From Flammeovirga sp. OC4 (GTDB taxonomy: Bacteria; Bacteroidota; Bacteroidia; Cytophagales; Flammeovirgaceae): a stretch of DNA of 64,000 nt. Shown here in pieces: positions 29,101 to 35,120 of the stretch. A program made the position numbers and the translations under genes. Location of the stretch: positions 105,249 through 169,248 of the forward strand of contig NZ_JTAM01000011.1 in assembly GCF_000812565.1 (NCBI RefSeq). Direction: 5' to 3'. Below the pieces are notes generated by a model. That model was not told the origin of the DNA, ran no database searches, and saw only the letters and a list, made by a program, of their open reading frames with translations. Position 1 is the stretch's first letter. Every line of letters starts with the position of its first letter.

Positions 29101-29149
29101 GGCAGCCAATAAGCAAGAGCCATTGAGAGAGCAATAGTTTCATTTTCAT
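23156..29149 (-). CDS. Giant secreted amylase with two GH13 domains, T9SS cargo
   Basis: About 2000 residues; numbering here is from the upstream ATG at 29191. The chosen start (29149, MKMKLLL) gives a clean signal peptide ending SLFAQ. Order: GH13 domain 1 (~45-425; D218 in WRYDF, E243 in IGENW, D310 in LENHD; plant/archaeal-amylase-like GVWLPPSSD); chitobiase-C-like module (~440-510); CBM26-like starch-binding (~523-610); chitobiase-C-like (~620-700); GH13 domain 2 (~717-1270; D1008 in FRIDTA, E1051 in TAEVWG, D1116 in SSHDV); then alternating chitobiase-C-like and CBM26-like modules at ~1283-1912 (three more and four more); and a T9SS type A sorting domain (~1930-2011, VNVYPTEV to ITKKFIKK). 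It probably degrades starch-type glucans outside the cell. No SusC/D genes are adjacent. Confidence 0.95.
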   Translation of the reverse strand: MKMKLLLSQWLLLIGCLLWSNLSLFAQQADGREVYLQGFHWESADATTKNWWINLNDKVNAIQSAEIDGVWLPPSSDAADRAGYLPRKWYDLNSNYGTQQELIDLIAHLNSKGIVSIADIVINHRVGCVGWADFCEPELGCNAITADDEVNQQFPGQGCGDFDTGTPYSAARDINHNDFETRQAIKDWMNWLKSDIGYSGWRYDFVHGFGAGFFAEYNNATNPYISIGENWTGDTQTIINWMDGTQGTSTAFDFPLKFALHEAVNGNYGALNNGGKMPGVAGVWPQNSVTFLENHDTEPVRQGDHPGSAFPNDPSSNSQILQGYAYILTHAGSPMVFYSHLFDYGIYDEITKMIALRKANGIYNNSTVSIQQSDGNGYAAIIDDKVAVRIGNTSWSPGGNGWVLQADGLNYSIWDKGEGVNENPLVSIDPSILQSDTPVQVTLSVVDDQDIDLPIYYTIDGSTPTTSSTLYTGEFTLSTTTTVKAIAVDSGGKIGYAEHKYYIGESLPEMVVYVRKPAGWGTLYAHHWNAVPAGVSADSEWPGVVMEKVADTQDWYKVTLPGVEEASFVIHDYNTNQDEDITITGTAWYDQGVVSSTCTVDCPDIVIPIEVNASISPQSTNFENQISVTLSGTTDATIYYTLDGSTPTTSSDIYQSELTITATTTVKAIAVLNGTSSTEVSATYTKEEDDVIITVPAKKSNFTWDNATVYFTMTDRFYDGDPSNNNPYNRGKNGNGQDYTDDSSAGEFHGGDLKGMTAKLREGYFESIGVNAIWITSPVEQMHGWVGGSSDGSFRHYGYHGYYAMDWTEIDQNMGTEADFQEFVDEAHSRGIRIVVDVVMNHTGYVTMQDMEQYNYGSVDPAWRSWQPSGSESWHSYHEKFVDYNSGGTWISNYWGPDWMRHPDIDGYDGCSSGGGIDNCVGFLPDLKTEDVGEVGIPPILVTKWTQEGKFDQKKAELDAFFNATGLPRVVSNYMIFWLTDWVRKYGIDGFRIDTAKHVELERWSRLKQYAIQALKDWKAEHPEKAMDDLEFWMTAEVWGHGKNKSEYHTDGQFNSVINFNLKNDARVSSRDASSLESLYSEYATINDDPTWNSLSYLSSHDVVPLFDRSSLQSAAPGFLLLPGGIQIFYGDESGRPEGNWSDAEQNTRSDMNWGNFNTSQHEVWKKLGTFRRDHPAVGAGSHQKIGDTPYTFVRDYNNQELEIADRVIVAVGAQGNVTFNVSEYYEEGDTIVDHYTGAMQVVAGGQVSFNADSEGIILLYSKNYTFVSRPVLTISPDTRYDENSITVSISAVDADDPNPSIYYTLDETADPADYMNWTAYAGPFTLTASATVKAVGVNAEGRTGSASKSYSIGQIDPITVYFYKPSDWGSAYMHHYDAEPVGVTDDTVWPGVQMTDIGNGWYEASVTALSTGIVFNDNGGAQSDDLSRERTGWYKDGQWTDTCPGNCPGPQVPDVMISPNGGNFPTGNVNVQLTATYDGVIYYTLDGTTPDENSTPYSSSISIQGTEGQSVTLKTIAYNEVGASTVETATYTFNPVQSFTIYAKGYSHVYYWEVSQNGTVVEENPVSWPGVAMVSAPEIGSGWMKYEVTGGTCANVIFSNGGAGQTDDRSTCGNEGKGFENGQWIVLDTGVDETDPTLGMTPSTTFSGSGTVSITASDNSGITPTIYYTVDGSTPTTSSPSGVGSVSIALNTVGTHVVSAFAVDASGNTSTTQSTTYEVTEATGGFTVYFQGVDNPFIHYWNASPIGSIASTTWPGVTLTEGTDGWWFFEFPSSVSSINLLFHNNTGYQSPDLSRSSTGWYRDGQWYDQKPVDPTGLTIHFKSSWGNSTMIHYWNASNGASSAWPGENMIDEGSGWYKYTIESATSTNLLFHNGSGTQTADLSRTNEGWYKDGVWHDRNPELSVSRLSNSLVEELKVNVYPTEVTQQLTIALNSQEALSAMVTIFDLNGRIVSSENLQFNAVNKQLTLDTQGLTSGLHLIRIEVKGQIITKKFIKK

Positions 29150-29495
29150 TTCAAAAAAATTTGTACACAGTTCTGTAATGATGCCGGCCAATCATTACAC
29201 TCATTTTATGCTAAATTAGAAAAGGTGTTATTCTAAATCGCACCGATGAGTTTTCGGGGAGGTTCAACGCTCAAAAGCACGTGCCATTATACAGATTGGT
29301 ACTTGATAAAAATGAGGCTCAAAGGATGTTTATGGGTTTTATTATTTAGTAATGCAGATTAAAAAGGAGTTATAACTTTTATTTTTTTTGTCTATTCGTA
29401 TATCTAATTTTATGGGATAGAGTAACTTTGTAAGGAGGCATTTTTTTAATTGAGACGTTTTGGGGAGTGTATCTCTCAGTATGCATCCCTTCACT
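29150..29495. other. Amylase upstream region
   Basis: Non-coding, and should contain the minus-strand amylase promoter. GCACGTGC at 29277-29284 is a perfect 8 bp palindrome ~130 bp upstream of the start and could be an operator. No clear minus-strand TAnnTTTG box is seen (nearest is ATCCTTTG near 29310). Confidence 0.35.
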
Positions 29496-29679
29496 GGCGC
29501 ATGTGTTAAACCGTAGACGTCACTTGTGTCTATATTTTGAAAGAGTCTGTAGACTCCCTACCCTATAAACCATTTGGAAAATATTTAGAAAAATTCCTTC
29601 CTTATGTTGATTCGGAAGTCTGGAGACTTTTCCGATTGTTAGACACAAGTGACGCCTGTCGGCTTAACACTTGCGCCAG
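29496..29679. repeat. REP module A4 (both ends present)
   Basis: The left hairpin at ~29496-29529 is somewhat diverged (GCGCATGTG). AGAGTCTGTAGACTC and GGAAGTCTGGAGACTTTTCC are present. The right hairpin is at 29643-29677 (GCC-TGTC-GGC). The spacer is shorter than in A7. It ends 16 bp past the stop of the gene at 29696. Confidence 0.88.
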
Positions 29680-29695
29680 GGGGAGGAATGTATAT

Positions 29696-30106
29696 TTATT
29701 GTTTCCATGGTTTTTTACCATACATAGCCTCAATATCTAAAGTATCTCCTAATAATTCATGTAGCCATGATGTAGGGTCATAATAGATAATTTCATTTGG
29801 TATAACTTCTCCTCCTTTTGTTTTATGATATAAACTATCTAAACCTGCAAAATGAATAATAGAATCACCTTCTTGAATTAAATCTCTACTATCACGATTT
29901 AAATAAATAAGAATTGAATCTGAATCACTTTTAAATTCAAACCATCCTCTACTAAGGTTTAGTATTTCATCTATCCTTAATTGTTGAGTTTCGTTGAATT
30001 TTAATTGAATTAATTGACGCGTTTCTTCGGCTCCTCCATAAGGTCCCAATACCCCCACGTATAAAAAGGGAATTGAATACAAAATAATTTTTAATATTTT
30101 CTCCAT
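29696..30106 (-). CDS. Hypothetical exported or membrane-anchored protein
   Basis: 136 residues. The N-terminus ILKIILYSIPFLYVGVLG is one hydrophobic helix, a signal anchor or uncleaved signal peptide. The remainder is acidic, mostly strands and turns: WFEFKSDSDSILIYLNRDS, GDSIIHFAGLDSLYH, YYDPTSWLHELLGDTLD. No family recognised. It lies between REP modules A4 and A5 on the same strand as the next orphan gene. Function unknown. Confidence 0.62.
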   Translation of the reverse strand: MEKILKIILYSIPFLYVGVLGPYGGAEETRQLIQLKFNETQQLRIDEILNLSRGWFEFKSDSDSILIYLNRDSRDLIQEGDSIIHFAGLDSLYHKTKGGEVIPNEIIYYDPTSWLHELLGDTLDIEAMYGKKPWKQ

Positions 30107-30157
30107 TATTCTTTGTGAAAGAAGTTTCGTAAATCACCAGTGAATATTTCACTTTTT

Positions 30158-30337
30158 CTATCCTTTGAAGGAGTCTGTTGCCCCCCTACTCCACAAACCA
30201 TTAGGTTTACAAGAGAAAGGTTTTAGAAAATTTGATCTTTCTATCTTTTTTGTTCATTCGTTATATTGATTCGGAAGTCGGGAAACTTTTCCGGTTGTTA
30301 GACACAAGTGATGCCTATCGGCTTAACACTTGCGCCA
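30158..30337. repeat. REP module A5 (left hairpin missing)
   Basis: It begins at TCTATCCTTTGAAGGAGTCT, with the GAGTC hairpin broken (GTTGCCCCCC instead of GACTCCC). The spacer and GGAAGTCGGGAAACTTTTCC follow, then an intact right hairpin at 30302-30336. It ends 9 bp past the stop of the gene at 30347. Confidence 0.87.
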
Positions 30338-30346
30338 AGGGGTGTA

Positions 30347-30892
30347 TTAAAAATTGTACATGTACTCAACAAATTCTTTTGAATTAAGACCTAAAATCAT
30401 ACTTGAATGTTCTTTTATTACCTTTTTATCTTCAAGTGTAAAATTTTGATTCGTAAATAATTGGGTAATATATTGAAAGTAGTCTACAAGGAATATTAGA
30501 AATTTTTCAAAGTTTTCAGCACATATAAACTCTATTTCTTCTGATTTATAATTTGTGAGCAAATATTCATCAGCCTTTAGTAATACAATACTATTATCTT
30601 TTTTCAGGAGACAAAGTTTCATATGATCAAGTTCACCAAAAATAAAATGGTTATTTGTTATTTCAATTTCCTCATAGAAGATAAAATTCCCTATTCCAAA
30701 ATTGCTTGCGTCAAATGCATAAATAAAGTCTTTCAAAAGGTCTCCTGTCTCTTCCTTCTTTTTAGTTAAACTCCATCCCTCTAAGATTAATTCTGATTCT
30801 TCGTCGTCTTCTGTGTAAAAATACATTTGCTCCATGTTCGGGAGGTTACACATTATTCTCTCACTTATTTCTAATAAAAATGTTTTTTTCAT
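30347..30892 (-). CDS. Hypothetical protein, possibly SUKH-like
   Basis: 181 residues, acidic and AT-rich, with no signal peptide. The middle (FGIGNFIFYEEIEITNNHF, then MKLCLLKKDNSIVLL) followed by a C-terminal helix (ENFEKFLIFLVDYFQYIT) recalls the layout of SMI1/KNR4 (SUKH) proteins, many of which are toxin-immunity proteins. The match is structural in flavour, not a motif match, and I hold it loosely. The gene is isolated between REP modules A5 and A6; no toxin gene is visible nearby. Confidence 0.62.
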   Translation of the reverse strand: MKKTFLLEISERIMCNLPNMEQMYFYTEDDEESELILEGWSLTKKKEETGDLLKDFIYAFDASNFGIGNFIFYEEIEITNNHFIFGELDHMKLCLLKKDNSIVLLKADEYLLTNYKSEEIEFICAENFEKFLIFLVDYFQYITQLFTNQNFTLEDKKVIKEHSSMILGLNSKEFVEYMYNF

Positions 30893-30974
30893 TGTTTAGC
30901 TTTCATTTCAAATTAATACGTTTGCCATGCTGAAGACAAGTTAATACTAATAGACAATTCTATCTCGAATATTT

Positions 30975-31052
30975 TTTGTTCTGTTGATTCGGAAGTATGG
31001 AGACTTTTCCATTATTAGGCACAAGTGACGCCTATCGGCTTAACACTTGTAC
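30975..31052. repeat. REP module A6 (right half only)
   Basis: TTTTTTGTTCTGTTGATTCGGAAGTATGGAGACTTTTCC leads into the right hairpin at ~31020-31050 (CAAGTG / GCC-TATC-GGC / CACTTG). The left half is absent. It ends 7 bp past the rtcB stop. Confidence 0.82.
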
Positions 31053-31059
31053 CAAAGAT

Positions 31060-32430
31060 TTATTTTTTCTTCTTCCTCCTCCAAGGCCTATCCCTTTCCC
31101 AATCACCAGCCATGATTGAACCATAAGGAAGCACTTCATCAATAACTTCGCCTAAACCAAATTCGTTCATTTGACTTCTTACCTGAGAAGCATTCTTATA
31201 GGCGGAAGGAAGCTCCGTCACATCAATTTTATCAAAGAAGAAACGAACATCTAGCCCTTCTGTTTCTTGTGCAAAAACTTCTTCGTTGGTCATCGCTTCT
31301 TTAGTTCTTCGATGTGCCGATCTGCTGACATTTCTACCCGCACCATGAGGAGCAAAACCAATATTGGTGTCGGTTGCTTTTCCTTTGACAATCAAAATTG
31401 GTTCTGCCATATTCATTGGAATCAATCTTCTTTCATCCTGCTCTTTGGAAAAAGGCGTATGAATTGGCGTTGCTCCTTTGGCGTGGTAAAATTGGTCACC
31501 TTCTTTGAAAACGAAATTATGCTCGTTCCAAAAGCGGTCTTGTACGTTCACTTTTAATTGCTCTGCTACTGCATCATGGATGCAGATGTGATTCTGTTTT
31601 GTCCATTTTCTAATCACTTTTAATGCATCCCAATAGGCTTGCCCTTCTTCTGTATCAAAAGGAATCCAAGCATTTTGCTTTAAAGTAGTTGGGGAAAGTG
31701 TTCTTCTGAAACGCTCGGCGGTTTGCATCGCTCTTTTGAAAAGTTTTGCTCCTACACCTCTTGACCCGTGGTGCGTTACTAACATGGTATTGCCGGTGGC
31801 TTTTGAAGTACCCACAAACAAGAAGTGATTCCCATCGCCTTGCGTTCCTAAATGTGCTCTCGCTGTTTTGATGATTTCTTCTCTGTTAGTGAAGAAATTA
31901 CTTTTGAAAGCTTCTAGTAAATCAGTCGGAAACCTAAACTGCGTATCTCGATCTCTTCCTCCAGGACCAAAATGGGTAACGTTTTGTGCTACATCCAACA
32001 CCTCTTTAGGATTTACTTTTCCTAAATCTGTCAACATCAAAGAACAGCAGATATCTGCACTGTGCATGCCAGGGTGAATTGCATTTTTTGTGACTACAAT
32101 TCCGCCCACTGGGATCGTTCCTTTACTACCCGACGGACAAGCATCCGGCATTACTGCTCCATTGACTACAGTAGGTGTTTTCATCACCAAATTCATTGTA
32201 TTTTTCACCGACTGAACATTGTTTTCTTCCAATTTATTTTCAGCTTTAATGTTCATGGCATACGGAATGGACTCTTGGTGTAATTCCATTTTGGGAGTGG
32301 TTTTGAATTGCTTCAAATAGTCCTTCATTTCTTCGTCTGACAAGTCATTCGAATTGATGTACTCAAGGGCTTCTTTGAACCACTTCCCTGGGGTATAACC
32401 CATCGCTATTAAGGTATTTCCATTAATCAT
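31060..32430 (-). CDS. rtcB: RtcB-family RNA ligase (copy 1)
   Basis: 456 residues of RtcB, which joins RNA 2',3'-cyclic phosphate or 3'-phosphate ends to 5'-OH ends using GTP and Mn(II). The metal site is seen as ADICCS, with aspartate and cysteine three apart, then GTQGDGNHFLFVG, THHGSRGVG, and HGAGRNVSRS, which carries the guanylylated histidine. It differs clearly from the second RtcB (35777-37180), so the two are distinct paralogues rather than a recent duplication. It is divergent from a WYL regulator, 88 bp away with an inverted repeat between them. The substrate RNA is unknown. Confidence 0.93.
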   Translation of the reverse strand: MINGNTLIAMGYTPGKWFKEALEYINSNDLSDEEMKDYLKQFKTTPKMELHQESIPYAMNIKAENKLEENNVQSVKNTMNLVMKTPTVVNGAVMPDACPSGSKGTIPVGGIVVTKNAIHPGMHSADICCSLMLTDLGKVNPKEVLDVAQNVTHFGPGGRDRDTQFRFPTDLLEAFKSNFFTNREEIIKTARAHLGTQGDGNHFLFVGTSKATGNTMLVTHHGSRGVGAKLFKRAMQTAERFRRTLSPTTLKQNAWIPFDTEEGQAYWDALKVIRKWTKQNHICIHDAVAEQLKVNVQDRFWNEHNFVFKEGDQFYHAKGATPIHTPFSKEQDERRLIPMNMAEPILIVKGKATDTNIGFAPHGAGRNVSRSAHRRTKEAMTNEEVFAQETEGLDVRFFFDKIDVTELPSAYKNASQVRSQMNEFGLGEVIDEVLPYGSIMAGDWERDRPWRRKKKK

Positions 32431-32470
32431 TTTGTGTTTTATTTTTTTGATAGTTCAAAGGTGAAAGGCT

Positions 32471-32493
32471 ACTACGCAATCATTTTGCGTAGT
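32471..32493. promoter_or_regulatory. Inverted repeat between rtcB and WYL regulator
   Basis: ACTACGCAA (32471-32479) and TTGCGTAGT (32485-32493) are a perfect 9 bp inverted repeat with a TCATT spacer. It lies 41 bp from the rtcB start and 26 bp from the WYL start. No T run follows. A likely operator for the WYL protein (inference). Confidence 0.55.
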
Positions 32494-32518
32494 TGTAAAT
32501 AATTTCTAATTTTATTTT

Positions 32519-33541
32519 ATGGCACAAAATAAAAACGCTCTAATCCGATATAAAACCATCGACAAATGTCTTCAGAATAAGTACAGAAAATGGACTTTGA
32601 ATGACTTGATTGAAGAATGCTCGGAAGCTCTTTTTGAATACGAGGGAAGGGATATTAATGTGAGTAAAAGGAGTATTCAATTGGATATTCAAATGATGAG
32701 AAGTGATAAACTCGGTTATAATGCTCCTATTATAGTTTATGATCGAAAGTATTATAAATATGAAGATGAGGAGTATTCCATCACCAATATTCCTTTGACT
32801 GAAAATGATATGAGCGTACTTTCTGAATCAGTAGAAATGCTCAAACAGTTCAAAGATTTCTCTCTTTTTTCTGAATTAAATGGCATTATACAAAGACTGG
32901 AAGACAAGGTCTACAGCGAAAAAAGTGATCAAAATGCTATTATTCATTTAGATAAAAATGAAGGTTTAAAAGGGCTTGAACATTTGGATACTTTATATCA
33001 AGCGATTCTTAAAAAGGTTTGTCTAGTGATAGAGTATCAATCTTTTACTTCAAGAGTGCCTTCATCCATTAACCTCACTCCTTATATTTTGAAGGAATAC
33101 AACAATAGATGGTTTGTGATTGGTAGAAAAAGAAAACGTGAAATCCTAACATTAGCATTAGACCGAATTATCAATATCAATTATGATTTTGAAAAAGTCT
33201 ATAATAATGACGGATTTGATGGGGATGAATATTATAAAAATACAATCGGCGTCACTGTTCACCCTGCCGAATATGTTGAAACCATTCAATTAAAAATTGA
33301 TCGAAAAAATGCTCCTTATGTCGTCACCAAGCCTTTACATCATTCTCAAAAAGTCCTTAGCAAAGAAAAGGATGGTAGTATTACTGTCGAAATAACAGTC
33401 CATGTTAATTACGAATTGGAACGTCTTCTTTTAGAGTTTGGAGCATCACTTGAGGTGTTAGCCCCTTTTAAATTAAGGAATAAAATGAAAAAAATACTTT
33501 TGAAAGGATTGGAGCTTTATCAAGATGAAGAAACCTCATAA
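32519..33541 (+). CDS. WYL-domain transcriptional regulator
   Basis: 340 residues. An N-terminal winged helix (~8-60, KWTLNDLIEECSEAL and NVSKRSIQLDIQMM) is followed by a WYL domain (~150-225, VIEYQSF, NLTPYILKEYNNRWFVIGR, LALDRI) and a C-terminal WCX-like part. WYL domains are ligand sensors, with nucleic acids or nucleotides proposed in several cases. Position opposite rtcB suggests it controls RNA repair, as RtcR does in proteobacteria; this is inference. Its stop is followed by a 35 bp sequence that recurs beyond a REP module (33524-33558 and 33815-33849). Confidence 0.9.
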   Translation: MAQNKNALIRYKTIDKCLQNKYRKWTLNDLIEECSEALFEYEGRDINVSKRSIQLDIQMMRSDKLGYNAPIIVYDRKYYKYEDEEYSITNIPLTENDMSVLSESVEMLKQFKDFSLFSELNGIIQRLEDKVYSEKSDQNAIIHLDKNEGLKGLEHLDTLYQAILKKVCLVIEYQSFTSRVPSSINLTPYILKEYNNRWFVIGRKRKREILTLALDRIININYDFEKVYNNDGFDGDEYYKNTIGVTVHPAEYVETIQLKIDRKNAPYVVTKPLHHSQKVLSKEKDGSITVEITVHVNYELERLLLEFGASLEVLAPFKLRNKMKKILLKGLELYQDEETS

Positions 33542-33558
33542 ACCTCAATTCACTAAAT
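33524..33558. repeat. Direct repeat, left copy (WYL gene 3' end)
   Basis: The copy spans the last codons of the WYL gene and the start of its 3' region (ATGAAGAAACCTCATAAAC...). It matches 33815-33849 at 30 of 35 positions by eye and brackets REP module A7. Confidence 0.8.
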
Positions 33559-33588
33559 CCCACAACGGGTGCAAGTGATGGGTTACTC

Positions 33589-33808
33589 ACTGGCGCAAGT
33601 GTTAAGCCGGAGGCGTCACTTGTGTCTATATTTTGAAGGAGTCTGTTGACTCCCTACCCTACAAACCATTTGATTTACAAGGGAAAGGATTTATAAAATT
33701 TGGTCTTCCTATCTTATCTGTTCCTTCCTTATGTTGATTCGGAAGTCTGGAGACTTTTCCGATTGTTAGACACAAGTGACGCCTGTCGGCTTAACACTTG
33801 CGCCAGAG
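33589..33808. repeat. REP module A7, complete (220 bp reference copy)
   Basis: Both terminal hairpins are intact. Left CTGGCGCAAGTGTTAAGCC and right GGCTTAACACTTGCGCCAG are inverted copies that continue for ~38 bp with few differences. Between them, in order: GGAGTC-TGTT-GACTCC, a ~90 bp AT-rich spacer, and GGAAGTCTGGAGACTTTTCC. There is no open frame. This is the best copy for defining the element's ends. Confidence 0.92.
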
Positions 33809-33814
33809 GGATTA

Positions 33815-33849
33815 AAATGAAGAAACCCCATAAACTTCAAATCACTAAA
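33815..33849. repeat. Direct repeat, right copy
   Basis: A second copy of the 35 bp sequence at 33524-33558, here joined to the right arm of a terminator hairpin. Confidence 0.8.
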
Positions 33850-33868
33850 ATTTATGGGGGTCTTATTT
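33826..33868. terminator. Bidirectional terminator displaced from the WYL gene
   Basis: CCCCATAAA (33826-33834) pairs with TTTATGGGG (33851-33859). T-rich sequence follows on the plus strand (GTCTTATTT). It terminates the minus-strand gene at 33867 and was probably once also the WYL gene's terminator. Confidence 0.65.
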
Positions 33869-34841
33869 AACTTCTAAAATCAAAACAAAAAACTTCACCT
33901 TCGAAATTCCGAATTCTCTTCTTTAGAAATTGCTCTTCTCTCCAAAACAGAGGAAACTGTTGTGTCTTCTTGAAACCAAACTTCTGAGGAAGCTTGGTAT
34001 ACAATGATTTTGGAGGTCGACAATCCTCTAACTTCTTAAAATAATTACCACTTTCAAAAGTGTGATAATAGATTTTATCCACTCCAATTTCTTTCAATAG
34101 AAAATGAATAGAACACATCAGCATGGCTTCAGACCAATATTGATTGTACTCTTTTAATGATGTGATGTATCGATCTAAACCTTCCAAAGAAACATAATCT
34201 GTGATCCAATGGTTCTTCTGTTTTTTCTCTGGTGTTGATTTTATTTTTCGATGAATACTTAAAGCATCTCTTAACCAATCATTCTGAATTTCTTCTATAA
34301 AAGCTTCTCCTGTATCTAAATTAAAATCGATCCTCGACCAAGCCATAGTATTGTTCTTTTTCGATATCGGATGACAGTAACTTACAAATGGATGCCACTT
34401 TTTCACCTTAAAGTTCTTCCTGTAAAGTAAGTCGTGTTCAAAATCAAAATTCAGCTGAAGAACCAAGTTTTCACCCGGTAATGAGGTTTGATACCAATCA
34501 TCATTTCGATGCTTCTCATATTCCCCCCAACGGTCTAAAGTGACTTTAAAATATTTCAAACTTTCTTCCTCTACTGAAGCTAAACTCTCCTTCGAAAAAT
34601 GTGCATTCCCACTTTTAGCCGTTAAACGATTAAAAGCAGGTTTGTTCAATAAAAATTCAAAAGCACTATTCTTCAGCGTAGATTTTGAATTAAGGTTTTG
34701 TGCGATGGCCATTTCTAAAAAATGACGTACGTATTCTTCTTTTTTATATGGAAAATAGTTTTGTTCCACATCTGTAGATGCTAGAACAAGTTCTAATATA
34801 TCGGTTTGCATAACGATTTGTGATTGCAATTTGGACTTCAT
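33867..34841 (-). CDS. Unrecognised protein with EIQNDW motif
   Basis: 324 residues, basic, with no signal peptide or membrane segment. The striking segment is TMAWSRIDFNLDTGEAFIEE followed by IQNDWLRDA (~165-195). Its FIEEIQNDW core resembles the EIQSDW signature I associate with large polyvalent phage proteins. The C-terminal stretch GVDKIYYHTFESGNYF, then LYTKLPQKFGFKK, also fits that pattern (family match from memory, not searched). It lies between the WYL gene and prfH inside the RNA-repair region, with REP units on both sides. Enzymatic role unknown. Confidence 0.7.
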   Translation of the reverse strand: MKSKLQSQIVMQTDILELVLASTDVEQNYFPYKKEEYVRHFLEMAIAQNLNSKSTLKNSAFEFLLNKPAFNRLTAKSGNAHFSKESLASVEEESLKYFKVTLDRWGEYEKHRNDDWYQTSLPGENLVLQLNFDFEHDLLYRKNFKVKKWHPFVSYCHPISKKNNTMAWSRIDFNLDTGEAFIEEIQNDWLRDALSIHRKIKSTPEKKQKNHWITDYVSLEGLDRYITSLKEYNQYWSEAMLMCSIHFLLKEIGVDKIYYHTFESGNYFKKLEDCRPPKSLYTKLPQKFGFKKTQQFPLFWREEQFLKKRIRNFEGEVFCFDFRS

Positions 34842-35036
34842 GTTTTATGCCCGTCAAGACATGGGAGTCCAATCCTCACCAAATCAGTACTCTGCTTCCT
34901 GTTTAATGAGGTGATAGACTCAACGGTGTTGGGTTTACTTTATCCATCATTATTTTTTGATCATTAATTTGAAAAACATAATTCTTAAATTTTAATCGTG
35001 TTAGATTGCTTTATTTTGTGGTTCTCTAGCTCCATG

Positions 35037-35097
35037 TTTCAAGTGTTAAGCGTGAGCGTCACTTGAAACTAAATATTGGCGAAGTCTCCTGACTTCG
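35037..35097. repeat. REP-like double hairpin, variant E, single-ended
   Basis: Hairpin 1 (35037-35068): TTTCAAGTG pairs with CACTTGAAA without the mismatch seen elsewhere, with TTAAGC/GC inside. Hairpin 2 (35080-35097): CGAAGTC-TCCT-GACTTCG. No second end is nearby. It lies 23 bp past the prfH stop. Confidence 0.85.
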
Positions 35098-35120
35098 AAC
35101 AGACATTAAAGAACCATCTC

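Noticed and set aside
29537..29740. 67-codon plus-strand open frame
   Set aside because: It runs through REP module A4 and into the antisense of the gene at 29696; it is an effect of the repeat sequence.
20516..31052. Toxin-immunity array
   Set aside because: No toxin or secretion marker is present, and only one gene has a vague SUKH-like look; evidence is too thin for a call.
34852..34930. Weak inverted repeat around GAGTCC ... GACTC
   Set aside because: Arms match poorly and lack the TTAA loop hairpin; probably chance.
20302..35097. Possible CRISPR array from regularly recurring hairpins
   Set aside because: Copies are hundreds to thousands of bases apart, are inverted pairs, and have no short uniform spacers or cas genes.
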